Shown: positions 47,498 to 58,100, counted from the stretch's first letter. The stretch is DNA of 64,000 nt from Candidatus Obscuribacterales bacterium (GCA_031292355.1 JARLHI010000057.1:1-64000); one strand, 5' to 3'. The notes: generated by a model from the sequence alone, not told the origin. Numbers and translations: made by a program.

Positions 47498-48397
47498 ATG
47501 AAAAGCTCGAACAATCGCCGCAGAAATAGTACTGGTAGTATTTTCAGCATGATTGCCATGCTTGCAGGCCTCGGTGTGTTTGCCTGCATGTGCGCATTTG
47601 CCTGGTATATGCTTTTTGCGCAACAAAAAAGTGGGCAGTCAGACACTGATAACGTCTCATTGAGTAGTGCCAAGCTTCTCAATGAAGGAGACAGAATTGG
47701 TCAGATGAACAATGTGGTGGAACGTTGTCGCGAATTAGTCTTCATTTCGCGCACCAATAAAGCGGCCGCCGACAACTTAGGTGTGGAGATGTATCAGCCT
47801 CTGGCCCAGCAACTGCTGGACGAATCTCGAGCAAATTCCAGTCTTGTCGAAGCTGAGCGCCAAAATCAAACTAAGCTCGCTATAAAGAATGTGCAGACTT
47901 ATGTTTCTCAATACAATATGACTCAACGCACAGGTAACAAATTGAAATTACCCTGGGTGCAGACGGCTTTTCCAGAAATCACTGCCGTCTACATGGGCTC
48001 GATTTCCGGTATCGAATGCAATGTCGAAAATTTGCAAGTTTTTCCCGGTCTGCGCGAATTTGACGTGCAAATGCAATACATTCAACCTGGTAGCAATCTT
48101 TATCGGGGCAATCTAGATGCAAAATTACCAGCCCCCGACAATGATTTGACCTTCAAACTATCCTCTTTGCCAACTGACGTCGGCGGCACTGTCACTCCTG
48201 TGCGTCTGACTAATCCAGATGTCTTTATCAATCCAACTCAAGTTATGACAACTATGCAAGAAACCGGACAGCGTCCCGAGCAATTGCCAGGCGCCTTGCA
48301 AATTGTCGAATCTATGGACGTAGCTTCAAACGGTAATAAATCATCAATTCGCCTTAGCTCAACTGCCACCGCTGACGGTGCTTTGCCGCCGCCTTAA
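47498..48397 (+). CDS. TadG-like/type IV-like membrane protein
   Basis: The 299-residue product begins with basic RRRNSTG, one helix SMIAMLAGLGVFACMCAFAW, then an external domain with no signature (VEMYQPLAQQLLDESRANSS, VQTAFPEITAVYMGSISGIEC). The tail is Ser/Thr-rich. The arrangement of a short Arg-rich leader and a helix starting with GSI resembles pilin-like proteins of Tad systems. It is divergent from the TadE-like gene, which has the same features, so the two may act in one surface structure. The similarity is structural, not sequence-proven. Confidence 0.6.
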   Translation: MKSSNNRRRNSTGSIFSMIAMLAGLGVFACMCAFAWYMLFAQQKSGQSDTDNVSLSSAKLLNEGDRIGQMNNVVERCRELVFISRTNKAAADNLGVEMYQPLAQQLLDESRANSSLVEAERQNQTKLAIKNVQTYVSQYNMTQRTGNKLKLPWVQTAFPEITAVYMGSISGIECNVENLQVFPGLREFDVQMQYIQPGSNLYRGNLDAKLPAPDNDLTFKLSSLPTDVGGTVTPVRLTNPDVFINPTQVMTTMQETGQRPEQLPGALQIVESMDVASNGNKSSIRLSSTATADGALPPP

Positions 48398-48592
48398 TAC
48401 CCGAGTGACTTAAAACACGCAAGACCTGGAATAATCAGTGAATGGTCCCGCTACACGGAAAAATCACAATCTCTTGCTAGGCTGTCAAGGGGAGGCTACA
48501 ATAAGTTCATATGACCGGGAAAAGGTTCTTTTTCGAACAGGGCAATTCTTTCAATGGTTAGCAATGGCTGGCAAAATCAGAGGCAAGGCACA

Positions 48593-49879
48593 ATGAATGA
48601 CAAAATCGAAAAGCAAAACCGCTTGGAGAGAATCACGGGAGCAGGGCAAAAGATTGCCACTGTCGCTTTTCTGGTCAGCTCAATCGGCCTGCTATCGCCT
48701 TTGAGCGCTCTGGCTCAAGTGAGCGGAGCACCGGCGCCATCGCGAGGAACCGAGCCTGGTGGTCCAAATATCAAGCCTGATCAAGCAATTTTATTCATCA
48801 ACCCCAAAGCCAAGCCGCTTCCCTTACAAAAGTCGCTGAAAAAGCTCGGTGCGACCAAGTTAGACACTATGGGCAACATTTGGCTGGTGCATGTAGGTAG
48901 CGCTGAAGCAGCAGTTGCTCTGGCTCCCAAAGACCCAAATTTTCTCGGCGCCCAGGTCAATCACGTCTACTACCCTCAGCAATTTACATCCAAGCCTAAT
49001 GATCCAGGTTTTGCTTATGGTCAACAGAGCTACCTGCAGCAAATGAATGTACCAGCCTCGTGGGGCGAGGGTGCAGCGGGCGGTGGGGTGAAGGTAGGAA
49101 TTCTCGATACTGGCATCGACAGTAATAGTCCTGAGATGGCCAATCGTTTGGCAGATCCAGGGATGAACGTGCCATTGAAAAAAATAGGTGGTGAAGAAAC
49201 ATCCACATCGTTTGGTCATGGCACCTTTGTTGCAGCTTTGCTTGGCTGTGCCACGAACAACGGCAAAGATTTTGCCTCTCCTGCTTTTGAATCCGGACTC
49301 ATTCCTGTAGTAGTCACAGACAGCACGGGCAATGCCACTGAGTGGAACATTGTCCGCGGTTTGCGCTATATCAAGAAAAAAGGATGCGCAATAGCCAATC
49401 TCAGTTACAACGCCAATCCGCCAAACTCAATTTCGGACCCAGGTCCTAGCTTCTTGCATCATGCTCTCAAGCATTTTGGTGGTCTCGTGTTCGTCGCTGT
49501 TGGTAATGGCGGAATGCAAGATGAAAAGGCAGAACCAAGAGAAGGCCTTGTGCCGATTGGCGGCGTAGATCCCAACTCCAATCCATCGTCTTTTTCAAAT
49601 TATGGCAGCCACGTTATGTTCTCGGCGCCGGCTGAAAATATCAATAACACTGGCATTGGTGGCGCTGTTTACGTGGGTGCCTCGGGCACTTCCTTTGCCG
49701 CTCCACTGGTTGCAGGCATCTTTGCTCAGCTCGTAGCAGCCAATCCTAAACAACCGCTTACAACGGTCTTGCAACTGATGCAGAGCACAGCCAAGCATCC
49801 ATCAGGCTTTGATACAACAAAGTACGGCGCAGGCATACCGGATGCCGGAGCCGCTATCGCCAAAAGCGACATAAGATAA
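48593..49879 (+). CDS. Exported subtilisin-like serine protease
   Basis: The 428-residue protein has a signal peptide (LSPLSALA near residue 40) and an inhibitor-like propeptide region with NPKAKPLPLQKSLKKLG. The catalytic triad is D172 in VGILDTGIDSNS, H209 in FGHGTFVAALLG and S367 in YVGASGTSFAAPLVAG, with Asn in FVAVGNGG for the oxyanion hole. This is a full S8 peptidase. I chose ATG 48593, with a GAGG nearby, over ATG 48554. It is next to two pilin-like genes; it may process surface proteins. Confidence 0.9.
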   Translation: MNDKIEKQNRLERITGAGQKIATVAFLVSSIGLLSPLSALAQVSGAPAPSRGTEPGGPNIKPDQAILFINPKAKPLPLQKSLKKLGATKLDTMGNIWLVHVGSAEAAVALAPKDPNFLGAQVNHVYYPQQFTSKPNDPGFAYGQQSYLQQMNVPASWGEGAAGGGVKVGILDTGIDSNSPEMANRLADPGMNVPLKKIGGEETSTSFGHGTFVAALLGCATNNGKDFASPAFESGLIPVVVTDSTGNATEWNIVRGLRYIKKKGCAIANLSYNANPPNSISDPGPSFLHHALKHFGGLVFVAVGNGGMQDEKAEPREGLVPIGGVDPNSNPSSFSNYGSHVMFSAPAENINNTGIGGAVYVGASGTSFAAPLVAGIFAQLVAANPKQPLTTVLQLMQSTAKHPSGFDTTKYGAGIPDAGAAIAKSDIR

Positions 49880-50289
49880 GCGCTGGAACCTCACTTTGAA
49901 TCAGTAGTTTGATGAGAAATTCTCAGAAAAGTCCTACTTTTCTTAACTGCTGGTCATTATGAGAATTTTGGTCAACAAAGGTTTAATCGCGAAGATGCGC
50001 ACCTATAGCCGCTTTTAACCAGATGAACGATCTGTAATAAATTATTTACAGATGCCAAGGGGTGCGCCCACTTGGGAAGCCCCTACAATAAATCCATCGG
50101 CACCGCAGGCAATAGAACTGCCGGTGGTGCATCTAGATGGCGGGTTGCCGGCACTCTGTATAGAAGCCGTCCGTAGACACCGCTCGACATAAGCCCCAAG
50201 CCCTAAACAGCTGCAAAGCATTTAAATCTGATTTCCAGATTTATACAGTTAGCAAGCCTGGGTCAAATCAACAAGAGGAATAGCTACGA
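49880..50289. other. Intergenic region with hairpins and a palindrome
   Basis: This 410-base region between the subtilisin gene and a small protein gene holds no protein gene. It contains a near-palindromic 24-bp segment at 50030-50053 (arms ATCTGTAA and TTACAGAT), the candidate structured RNA (50054-50200) and an 8-bp hairpin at 50223-50243 (TAAATCTG/CAGATTTA). Confidence 0.6.
50054..50200 (+). ncRNA. Candidate structured RNA of unknown class
   Basis: The plus strand can fold into three elements. CCATC (50094-50098) pairs with GATGG (50136-50140) around a hairpin whose stem is 50100-50111 with 50119-50130, 12 positions with one G-U pair and one A-G mismatch, and a seven-base loop. GGGG (50059-50062) pairs with CCCC (50080-50083) and encloses CCC/GGG. 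CTTGGG (50071-50076) can instead pair with CCCAAG (50195-50200), closing the whole. CGGC/GCCG (50149-50169) is a further hairpin. The GGGAAGCC phrase is reminiscent of cobalamin riboswitches, but no B12 box follows. Strand is not certain, since most stems work on both. Confidence 0.4.
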
Positions 50290-50505
50290 ATGAATGAGAC
50301 CACGCTGACCAACGACGAACGCGAATGTCTTCGCACCTGGATGCGGCAGGCAATTGCTCAAATCGAAACTCAAGAAGCCACCGCTCGTTTTATCCAAAGT
50401 CGTAAAATCCTGGAAGGAGCACCGCAGGTGCATCGCGAATCAGTTACTCGCAGACGCGGCCGTCGGACGATCGTAACCACCCACGACAAAGAACTTGTCA
50501 ACTAG
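50290..50505 (+). CDS. Small basic protein of unknown function
   Basis: The 71-residue product begins MNETTLTNDERECLRTWMRQ and ends in an Arg-rich region RRRGRRTIVT. It has a good AGAGGA site 10 bases before the ATG. The first half looks like a helix pair, the second a nucleic-acid-binding tail; that is an impression. The gene follows the candidate structured RNA by 90 bases and is ended by a strong terminator at 50553-50579, so the RNA may be its leader. Confidence 0.65.
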   Translation: MNETTLTNDERECLRTWMRQAIAQIETQEATARFIQSRKILEGAPQVHRESVTRRRGRRTIVTTHDKELVN

Positions 50506-50552
50506 ACCGGAACCATTTCGAAACTAGCTCAGTACAATCTATTTTGTTTTGA

Positions 50553-50579
50553 AAAGACCAGCGTTTATCGCTGGTCTTT
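50553..50579 (+). terminator. Intrinsic terminator after the small protein gene
   Basis: AAAGACCAGCG (50553-50563) pairs perfectly with CGCTGGTCTTT (50569-50579) around a five-base loop, followed by the T-rich GTCTTTTCTC. It isolates the small gene from dnaE. Confidence 0.85.
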
Positions 50580-50772
50580 GTCTTTTCTCGAGTAATTTGC
50601 CTCCATGTATATATCTTTGTTCAAAAAGACGTATAGACAATTGAACTTTGGGCTATTAAAGGGCGTCTTTTAATGGGTAGAAAGTTAGAATGAAGATTGA
50701 AGATTTGCCTTGAAGCATCGAGGTCGTTTGACAACGAACCGGCGCTCAAGCAATCGATAGAGGAAATTTTCG

Positions 50773-53700
50773 ATGCCGCCAAGACCATTTGTCCCACTAC
50801 ATCTGCACACCGAGTACAGCTTGCTCGACGGAGCAACTGGCGTAAAGGAACTCGTCAAAAAAGCCAAAGCGGAAAATATGCCCGCTGTTGCAATAACAGA
50901 TCATGGTGTCATGTATGGTGCGGTAGAACTGACCAAAACTTGCCATGAAATGGGTGGTGTCAAGCCAATTATTGGCTGCGAAGGTTACATCATTGATGGC
51001 AATATCAAAGATAAAACAGCGCGTCAACATCTGCACCACATTACGATGCTCGCCCAGAATAAAACTGGATACAGCAATCTGGTTCGCTTAAATTCACGGG
51101 CACATATCGAGGGATATTATTACAAGCCACGTATCAACAAAGAGATGCTGGCCGAGCAAAAAGAAGGCTTGATTATTCTATCCGGCTGTCTGGGAGCCGA
51201 ACTTAGTCAATTCATTCTCAAAGATAATTATGAAAAGGCCAAGGAATCGGCTAAATGGTACAAGGAAGTTCTCGGTGATAATTATTACTTAGAAATTCAA
51301 GACCACGGCTACGCAGAAGATCGAAAAGTCAACCGCTACCTGGTGCAGCTCAGCAAAGAGCTTGGCATCAAGTTGGTTGCCACGAATGACAGTCACTTTA
51401 CAGATAAAGATGACGCAGTCGCTCATGATTGCTTACTTTGCATTCAAATGGGCAAACTTGTCACCGATGCCAATCGCATGAAGTTCTCTGGCTGGGAATA
51501 CATCAAAAATGGCGATGAGATGAGTTACTTGTTTCGCGACCATTTAGACACAGAGCATATCGAAGAAGCACTGCGCAACACTTTAGAAATTGCCGACAAA
51601 ATCGAAACTATAAAACTAGCTGGCGATCCGAGACTGCCTGTTTTTCCGATGCCACCAGGACACTCGGCGGAGACCTTTTTGAATGAGCTGGTTTTTGAAG
51701 GTCTAAAAAAACGTTACGACGGAGTAATTACCGACGAACACTCGAAGCGTGCTCATGTCGAATTGAAAGTGATCGAAGACATGAATTTTGCTTCGTACTT
51801 CTTGATCGTCTCAGATTTTATTCAACACGCTAGAGACAAGGGTATTCCCGTTGGCCCAGGTCGTGGATCTGCTGCCGGCAGTCTCGTTGCTTATGCGCTC
51901 GGCATCACAAACATCGACCCGATCAAATACAATCTGCTCTTCGAACGATTTCTTAATCCCGAACGTAAGTCGATGCCAGATATTGATACAGACTTTTGTA
52001 TCGAAAGGCGCGATGAAATCATCAAATATACAGCAGAAAAATATGGTGCTGATCGCGTTGCTCAGATCATCACCTTCAATAGAATGACCAGTAAAGCCGT
52101 TCTTAAAGATGTCTCGCGCGTACTCGAATATCCTTTTGCTGAATCGACTAAATTAGCAAAAATGGTGCCAGTTGTTCGCGGTAAGCCGTGCCCATTAGAT
52201 GAGATGGTCTCCGACAATCCAGAATTCAAAAAAGTCTACGAAACGAGCGTGGAAGCGCGGCAAGTCATTGACCTTGCAAGAAAACTAGAAGGCACGAACA
52301 AAACTTTTGGCATGCACGCAGCCGGTGTAGTGATTTCTGACGTGCCTTTGGAAGAGTTGGTGCCTGTGCAAAAGAACAATGACGGTACAGTCATTGCTCA
52401 ATATTATATGGAAGACATAGCCTACATTGGGCTAGTCAAAATGGACTTCCTCGGTCTGCGCAACCTGACGATGATCGACAAAGCCGTCAAAATCATCAAA
52501 AAGGTTCACGGCATTGAAATCGTGCCCGATTTGATTCCTTTAGATGATGCGCCGACTTTCCAGACTGTCTGCAACGGCGATCTCTCGGGAATTTTCCAGC
52601 TAGAAACATCTTCTGGCATGCGTCAAGTCGCTCGCGACATGAAGCCCACGAACCTGGAAGACTTATCGGCTCTGATTGCCCTTTATCGTCCAGGTCCACT
52701 GGATTCGGGCATGATCGACAAATTTATCGATTGCAAAAACGGCAAAACCAAAATTACATATGTAACGCCTTTGCTGGAGCTTATCCTCAAAGACACGTAC
52801 GGGCAAATTGTCTATCAAGAACAGATTATGCAAATCGCTCAGAGATTGGGCGGTTATAGTCTCGGTCAAGCCGACTTACTTAGACGAGCAATGGGTAAGA
52901 AAAAACCCGAAGAGATGGAGAAGCAGCGCGAAATCTTCGTCGCAGGCTCGATTAAGAACGGAGTCAGTGCCGAAATCGCGAACAACCTTTTCGACGTCAT
53001 GGTGCAATTTGCCGAATACTGCTTCAACAAATCGCACAGTCAAGCGTATGCCATGCTCACCTACCAGACGGCGTACCTAAAAACTCACTATCCAACCGAA
53101 TATATGACGGCGCTTCTTTCCAGCGTCTCAGGCGATCAAGAAAAGGTGCAAGGCTATATCGCCGAATGTCAGATGATGAACATTCCCATCTTGCCACCCG
53201 ACGTCAGTGTCTCTGGAGCCGACTTTACCGCCGACGGCAAAGCCATTCGTTTTGGTATGTCTGCCGTCAAAAATGTGGGCGAGGCAGCCGTCGAGGAAAT
53301 CGTCAGAAAGAGAGAAAGCGGTGGCCCCTATACATCGATTCAAGATTTCATCAAACGACTGGACCTCAAAACGGTTAACAAGAGAACTCTTGAAGCCCTG
53401 ATCAAATGCGGAGCTTGCACAAGCCTTGGTATCAGTCGCAAACAAGCGCTGGAGAATCTTGATTCACTCGTTGACTCGGCCAGTCGCGCCCAGAGTGCTG
53501 AAGCAAGCGGACAGATTTCTCTGTTCAGCATGGCTGCCGAAACCGGTGTGACCATGGACCACACACTCAGAGGTGATAGTTCTGAGTATTCCGAAGCGCA
53601 GCTGCAAACGATGGAGCACGAGTTGCTCGGATTCTATGTCACGAGCCATCCTCTCAAACGCGTTTCGCATCGCTTGCGTTTTCTGACGACTCACAATCTC

Positions 53701-54222
53701 AAGGAAATCAAAGAAGCCAAAGAAGGTTCGACCGTGATCATCGGCGGACTGGCGACGAGTATAGAAAAGAAACTGACAAAGACGAACAAGCTGTTGTGCA
53801 TAGTGCATCTCGAAGATCTGCATGGCAAGGGTGAAATCGTCATTTACAGTGAGTTGATGGAGAAGCTACCCCCGGATGTATTGCTGCCGCGTTCGCTTCT
53901 ACTTATCAAGGGGAAAGCAAAGAAAAACGAAGACAATATGTCGATCATGGCCAATTCAGTGCGGAAGATTTCCGATGCCTCGCTTGTCGATATTGAATTC
54001 AACAGCCACCAGTCATTCGCTGAGCTGCACAGATTGAAGGACATCCTAAATCAACACAAAGGCGAAGATCCAGTCTTACTGCACTTTCCTCATGGAGAGA
54101 AGAGTCAAATCATTCTGGTTGGCTCGCAATTTTGGGTTTCTGCGTCAGCGGATTTTGCTACAAACATCTCGACCAACTTTTCCGACAACGTCAAAGTTTC
54201 GGTCAGAAAAGTTTTGGTGTAG
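50773..54222 (+). CDS. dnaE: DNA polymerase III alpha subunit
   Basis: The 1149-residue protein is the replicative polymerase subunit. It begins with a PHP domain (PLHLHTEYSLLDGA near 8, AITDHGVMYGAVE near 40). The C-family polymerase core has GPGRGSAAGSLVAYALG, the catalytic PDIDTDFC (D405, D407), and D558 in GLVKMDFLGL. HhH and OB-fold regions follow (VIIGGLATSIEKKLTKTNKL), then a C-terminal domain. The chain is continuous: there is no split, and no intein, whereas many cyanobacteria have a split DnaE intein. A GAGG site precedes ATG 50773 by about 10 bases. The 8-bp inverted repeat AAAAGACG (50624-50631)/CGTCTTTT (50664-50671) lies upstream. Confidence 0.97.
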   Translation: MPPRPFVPLHLHTEYSLLDGATGVKELVKKAKAENMPAVAITDHGVMYGAVELTKTCHEMGGVKPIIGCEGYIIDGNIKDKTARQHLHHITMLAQNKTGYSNLVRLNSRAHIEGYYYKPRINKEMLAEQKEGLIILSGCLGAELSQFILKDNYEKAKESAKWYKEVLGDNYYLEIQDHGYAEDRKVNRYLVQLSKELGIKLVATNDSHFTDKDDAVAHDCLLCIQMGKLVTDANRMKFSGWEYIKNGDEMSYLFRDHLDTEHIEEALRNTLEIADKIETIKLAGDPRLPVFPMPPGHSAETFLNELVFEGLKKRYDGVITDEHSKRAHVELKVIEDMNFASYFLIVSDFIQHARDKGIPVGPGRGSAAGSLVAYALGITNIDPIKYNLLFERFLNPERKSMPDIDTDFCIERRDEIIKYTAEKYGADRVAQIITFNRMTSKAVLKDVSRVLEYPFAESTKLAKMVPVVRGKPCPLDEMVSDNPEFKKVYETSVEARQVIDLARKLEGTNKTFGMHAAGVVISDVPLEELVPVQKNNDGTVIAQYYMEDIAYIGLVKMDFLGLRNLTMIDKAVKIIKKVHGIEIVPDLIPLDDAPTFQTVCNGDLSGIFQLETSSGMRQVARDMKPTNLEDLSALIALYRPGPLDSGMIDKFIDCKNGKTKITYVTPLLELILKDTYGQIVYQEQIMQIAQRLGGYSLGQADLLRRAMGKKKPEEMEKQREIFVAGSIKNGVSAEIANNLFDVMVQFAEYCFNKSHSQAYAMLTYQTAYLKTHYPTEYMTALLSSVSGDQEKVQGYIAECQMMNIPILPPDVSVSGADFTADGKAIRFGMSAVKNVGEAAVEEIVRKRESGGPYTSIQDFIKRLDLKTVNKRTLEALIKCGACTSLGISRKQALENLDSLVDSASRAQSAEASGQISLFSMAAETGVTMDHTLRGDSSEYSEAQLQTMEHELLGFYVTSHPLKRVSHRLRFLTTHNLKEIKEAKEGSTVIIGGLATSIEKKLTKTNKLLCIVHLEDLHGKGEIVIYSELMEKLPPDVLLPRSLLLIKGKAKKNEDNMSIMANSVRKISDASLVDIEFNSHQSFAELHRLKDILNQHKGEDPVLLHFPHGEKSQIILVGSQFWVSASADFATNISTNFSDNVKVSVRKVLV

Positions 54223-54687
54223 AGAAAATCGTTCACGACTGAGAAACATTTCGAGACCATTTCGCGCAAGCGTTTTGCCCGCAATTGCTTACGGGCAGAG
54301 ACATTGCCGGATCGCGAAATCGCAAAACAGCCTGCAATGCCATTCTTGAACGACACCAACTAAGAAACAGGCGCTGATTGCGGGCTCTGGAATTTCTCGC
54401 CTATACAGGGCGGGCGCCTAAAAATAAATACTTTTCAGCTAGCCCTTTTTTTCTTTCAAAAAGTAGTTTTAATGTACAATTATGCACCGAGATTTCCACT
54501 ACGGAGGTTGACTCAATCGCACAACGCCCAACTCCCAGGACCGGAGTAGTCCAACACTGGTGTAAGTAAGCGTTTCGTGTACCCCGCAAGACTGACAGAC
54601 AGAGACCATCTGACTATTAGTTTTGTTTTTACCTGGAGCCCACAACAATTAGCTCGTCACACCAGACGAGCGACAGGGGGAAGAAAC
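54223..54687 (+). other. Long leader upstream of speD
   Basis: No gene is supported in the 465 bases between dnaE and speD. TGCCCG/CGGGCA near 54277-54297 and GGCGC/GCGCC near 54370-54418 are possible hairpins after dnaE, neither with a T run directly after. Just before the speD ribosome binding site a perfect 7-bp hairpin (GCTCGTC 54652-54658, GACGAGC 54665-54671, six-base loop) is placed to affect translation. A TACAAT box at 54475-54480 could be the promoter. Confidence 0.5.
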
Positions 54688-55116
54688 ATGTTTGGACCAC
54701 ATCTTATCCTAGAAGCCTATGGCTGCCCTCAGAACCTGCTGGCAGACCTGGGTTTAGTTAGTCAAACCCTAGACTCTTATCCAGAGCAACTAGATATGAC
54801 AAAAATCATGCCACCATACGTTTTCAGATATCAAGGAACCGTACCGGATGATTGGGGAGTGAGCGGAGTTGTTCTGATCGCTGAGTCCCACATCTCAATC
54901 CATACTTTTCCAGAAAAAGGATTCGTCACACTAGATATTTTCTCGTGTCGCGAATTCGATGTTGACGAAGCAATAAATTACTTCGCTGGCATCTTCAAAC
55001 CAGAAAGCTGGGAAAAGCAAGTACTCATGCGTGGACGCGAATTTCCACGCAGCCTCGGCCGTGCAACCAGCATTGTCGAAGCAGAACGCACACGTCTGGC
55101 TGTCGCTTCACGATAA
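54688..55116 (+). CDS. speD: S-adenosylmethionine decarboxylase proenzyme
   Basis: The 142-residue pyruvoyl enzyme makes decarboxylated SAM, the aminopropyl donor for spermidine. The self-cleavage site is E66-S67 in LIAESHISIHTFPEKGF, S67 becoming the pyruvoyl group, with H72 and C87 (IFSCREF) at the spacing of T. maritima SpeD (63, 68, 83). The frame is open to 54577, but ATG 54688 follows GGGGGAAG and gives the normal class 1B length. It stands alone with a long 5' leader. The next gene is convergent and a terminator hairpin lies between. Confidence 0.95.
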   Translation: MFGPHLILEAYGCPQNLLADLGLVSQTLDSYPEQLDMTKIMPPYVFRYQGTVPDDWGVSGVVLIAESHISIHTFPEKGFVTLDIFSCREFDVDEAINYFAGIFKPESWEKQVLMRGREFPRSLGRATSIVEAERTRLAVASR

Positions 55117-55144
55117 TCAGAACGTCTGTTGTTCGAATGAAATT

Positions 55145-55176
55145 GAAAGGAGAAGTCTTCACTGACTTCTCCTTTC
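55145..55176. terminator. Hairpin between convergent speD and the large surface protein
   Basis: A perfect 13-bp stem, GAAAGGAGAAGTC (55145-55157) with GACTTCTCCTTTC (55164-55176), has a six-base loop. There is no long T run on either side, so termination is likely but not certain. It lies just after the speD stop and before the stop of the minus-strand gene at 55189. Confidence 0.7.
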
Positions 55177-55188
55177 CGTTTACGGTTA

Positions 55189-58100
55189 CTACGGATTCGT
55201 CTTGTAAACGTCACCGGTTAAATCAGCGAGGATGGTGGCATTTTTGATCATTTTCCAGGCGGTTTTTCTTTGAACGGAATTGTCAGACCTCAACAGATTG
55301 CGAATAACTGGAACATTCATCAAGCCGTGAGCAATGGAAAAGTCACAAACAAATGCTTTTGTGCCATCACCAAGTTCACTTGATTTGACGTTGCGATAGC
55401 CAATCGTTTTCCCCGGATTCAACGAATCAAAATTATTGCTGCCATCTTTAGCCAGCACCATTTGTTTACCTGGAGACAGTATGAATTGCTTGCCATTCGC
55501 CACCACTTTTATGCCACCAGTCATCATTGAATCATGGAAGTCATAAATAGCAGTCTCTTTACCGGTTTCCATAATCCATGCCACAGCACCTTTAGGTATA
55601 TAGGCTGAGCCGTAGCGAGAATGGACAACTATGTCGTCTTGAGGCGTAAACAGCGCATTGCCTTTAAGCAGCTCAAGCACGTTGCCTTTGCTGGAAGGTC
55701 CTGCTTCCACCCCTTGCTGCGACAGGCTACTAAGTTCATTAGCCGTGAACTCAGTGCTGGAAAATAGAGCAGCGGCCAGTCCAATTTGCTCCATCGTGAT
55801 ATTGCCTTGGAGCGGAAACTGGGGATCCACAGGCAATCTGACAGGCGTGTAATCGGTGGCAATGCGCGTACCTAATTGCTCATTCAAACGAGCATTTTTT
55901 TCTTCGAAGGCAATGAGTTCCAACAGCGCAAAAGCCAGATTAAACTGAGCGCGTTGCAGCAAAAGTTCATCGTCTGCAGTCACAGCCTGCGCAGATGCCT
56001 GCAGTGGATTTAAGAGTCCCGGTCGTGTCGGCGCAAAAGAGGGCACAGGCACTACACGCGAAGTCGAGATATTGATTACATCACTGATTGAACCTTGCTG
56101 AATGGAAATATTGCCCAACGTAAAACTGCCACTGAAAGATGGAAGAGTTATGTATGGTCCAATCATCTGCAAGGTAACTGAATTCAAATTTCCAAAATTA
56201 ACGACGTCTGACGCAACAGTGCCTCTCCCGCTAAGTTGTATAGCGCCCGTACTGCCGCCATTGAAACCAATCACAGTAGAATTGCCAGCAGCTTCAATCA
56301 GTCCATTGTTTACAACATTTACTGCGCCGCCGGGTATCGATGAAGCCAGTTGAATGTTGCCACCATTGTGGTTTGCAAGGACGCTGGCATTATTTCCAAC
56401 TATCACAGTTGGCGCAAAAAGACCAATATTACCGGTGGTGCTAGATACAGAGCCAAAAATGTTGGCGTTGTTTGTGGCATGGGCGGTAATTGAGTCCTGA
56501 CTGATAAGCGAAAAACCCGGGGCAATGCTGAGACTGCCTATTGGTTGCTGGGCCTCTGGAACGCTGACTGGAGGTGTCGTCCCAGGGAATCCAATGTTGA
56601 CAGGAGCGCCAGTAATATTCAATTTTCCGATTAAGGCCGTGCCACCAGTTACGAAAGCGACGTTACCAGGTGCAAAAGATGGAAGGTTGGTGTTGAAATT
56701 GACGGCATTGACATTATTCAGAGTCAAATTTGCATTGGAAACAGCTCCAGGACCATTTAACTGAATCTGGCGAGTATAAAAATTGGCATAGCTGCCTGCG
56801 TTGAGACTAGTAATATGCACATTACTGTTGTTGGCAAAACCGACGTCAACGAAGTCATTGAAAACGGTGTTTCCAGGCGTCGCTCCAGCCTGCAGAAAAG
56901 TGCCATTACCCGCCAGGTTAAAATTGGCAAAAAGATTCTGTGTCAAAAGCGAGTAAAACATTGAACCACCGAGTGGATCCGGAAACGGAGAATCACTGGC
57001 AGTGGTCTTGAGAGTGCCGTTTAAAGTGAAGGTCTGATTACCAGCCGTACTATTCATATTGATCTGAATCGGGCTAACACTTGCTACTGTGACGCCGAAG
57101 GGAATGGTGATATTGCCAAGCCCGTGCATATCCAGGATTCCAGAGCCCGATGTATTGAAATTCAAAGTTGTCGCAGCCAGACCCGAACTTGAGAAATTCA
57201 AATTTCCTAAGCCTGTTGGACTAACGTCGACGGTACCGCCATTGGTTGTGAGAGTGCCACTAAATCCACTAGGACCAGTGATTGAAAGGTCGACATCGTG
57301 CGCAGAATTGCCAGCATCAATGAATATAGATGAACTACCCGTGGCCGTTATAGAAGGGCTTGCTGTAGTCGCAGCAAAAACCAAATTTGGTGTACGAATA
57401 TCAATCTCATTGCCACCACCAATAGTTAAGGCCGTCCCGTTTGCAATTGTCAAATGACCGCCAGCGGACATCGCGAGCAACGACACAGTGCCACCAGTAG
57501 TGGATAAACTGCCACTTCCTGCAAGCGTCAAATCGGCAGGGCTTTGAATAGTAATTGTGCTCGCAGTCTTGATTGCGCTAACACTGCTGTCAATGGTGAC
57601 GGTATTGGCGGAGGTCATACTGATGTTGCCGCTGCTAGTAACAGCTGCGTTTACTACTATGGATGCAGCATTTGTACTGCCGCTTGCGACAAAGTTGTTC
57701 AGTGCAGCAATACTGCCATTAGTATTTATGGTTACGGGATTTGGACTAGGAACAGGTTGAGAAGTTTGGATTGTTATATTGCCGCCAGCACCAGCGCCTC
57801 CAGTGGTAATGAGACTTCCAGTTGTAACGGCGGTTCCACCAGTCGCGCCGGCAATAATAGAAATATTGCCATTGGCTCCTGTGCCTGAGCCGCCCGAATT
57901 TATAGATGTTCCGGACGAAAGCAAGACTTGCCCACCATTTGTACCGCCAGCATTTGCAAATGCGATGACATTTACGTCACCACCTGAGTTATTACCTGAA
58001 ACTGCCGCTGACGATATCGTCATGTTGTTGCCAGAAAAACTGACGTTGCCGCCTGTTGCACTGGGTCCGTCAATAGTGATAGCACTTGTTGCAGGTGTAC

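Noticed and set aside
50054-50200. Cobalamin riboswitch
   Set aside because: A GGGAAGCC phrase is present but no B12 box or B12 gene follows.
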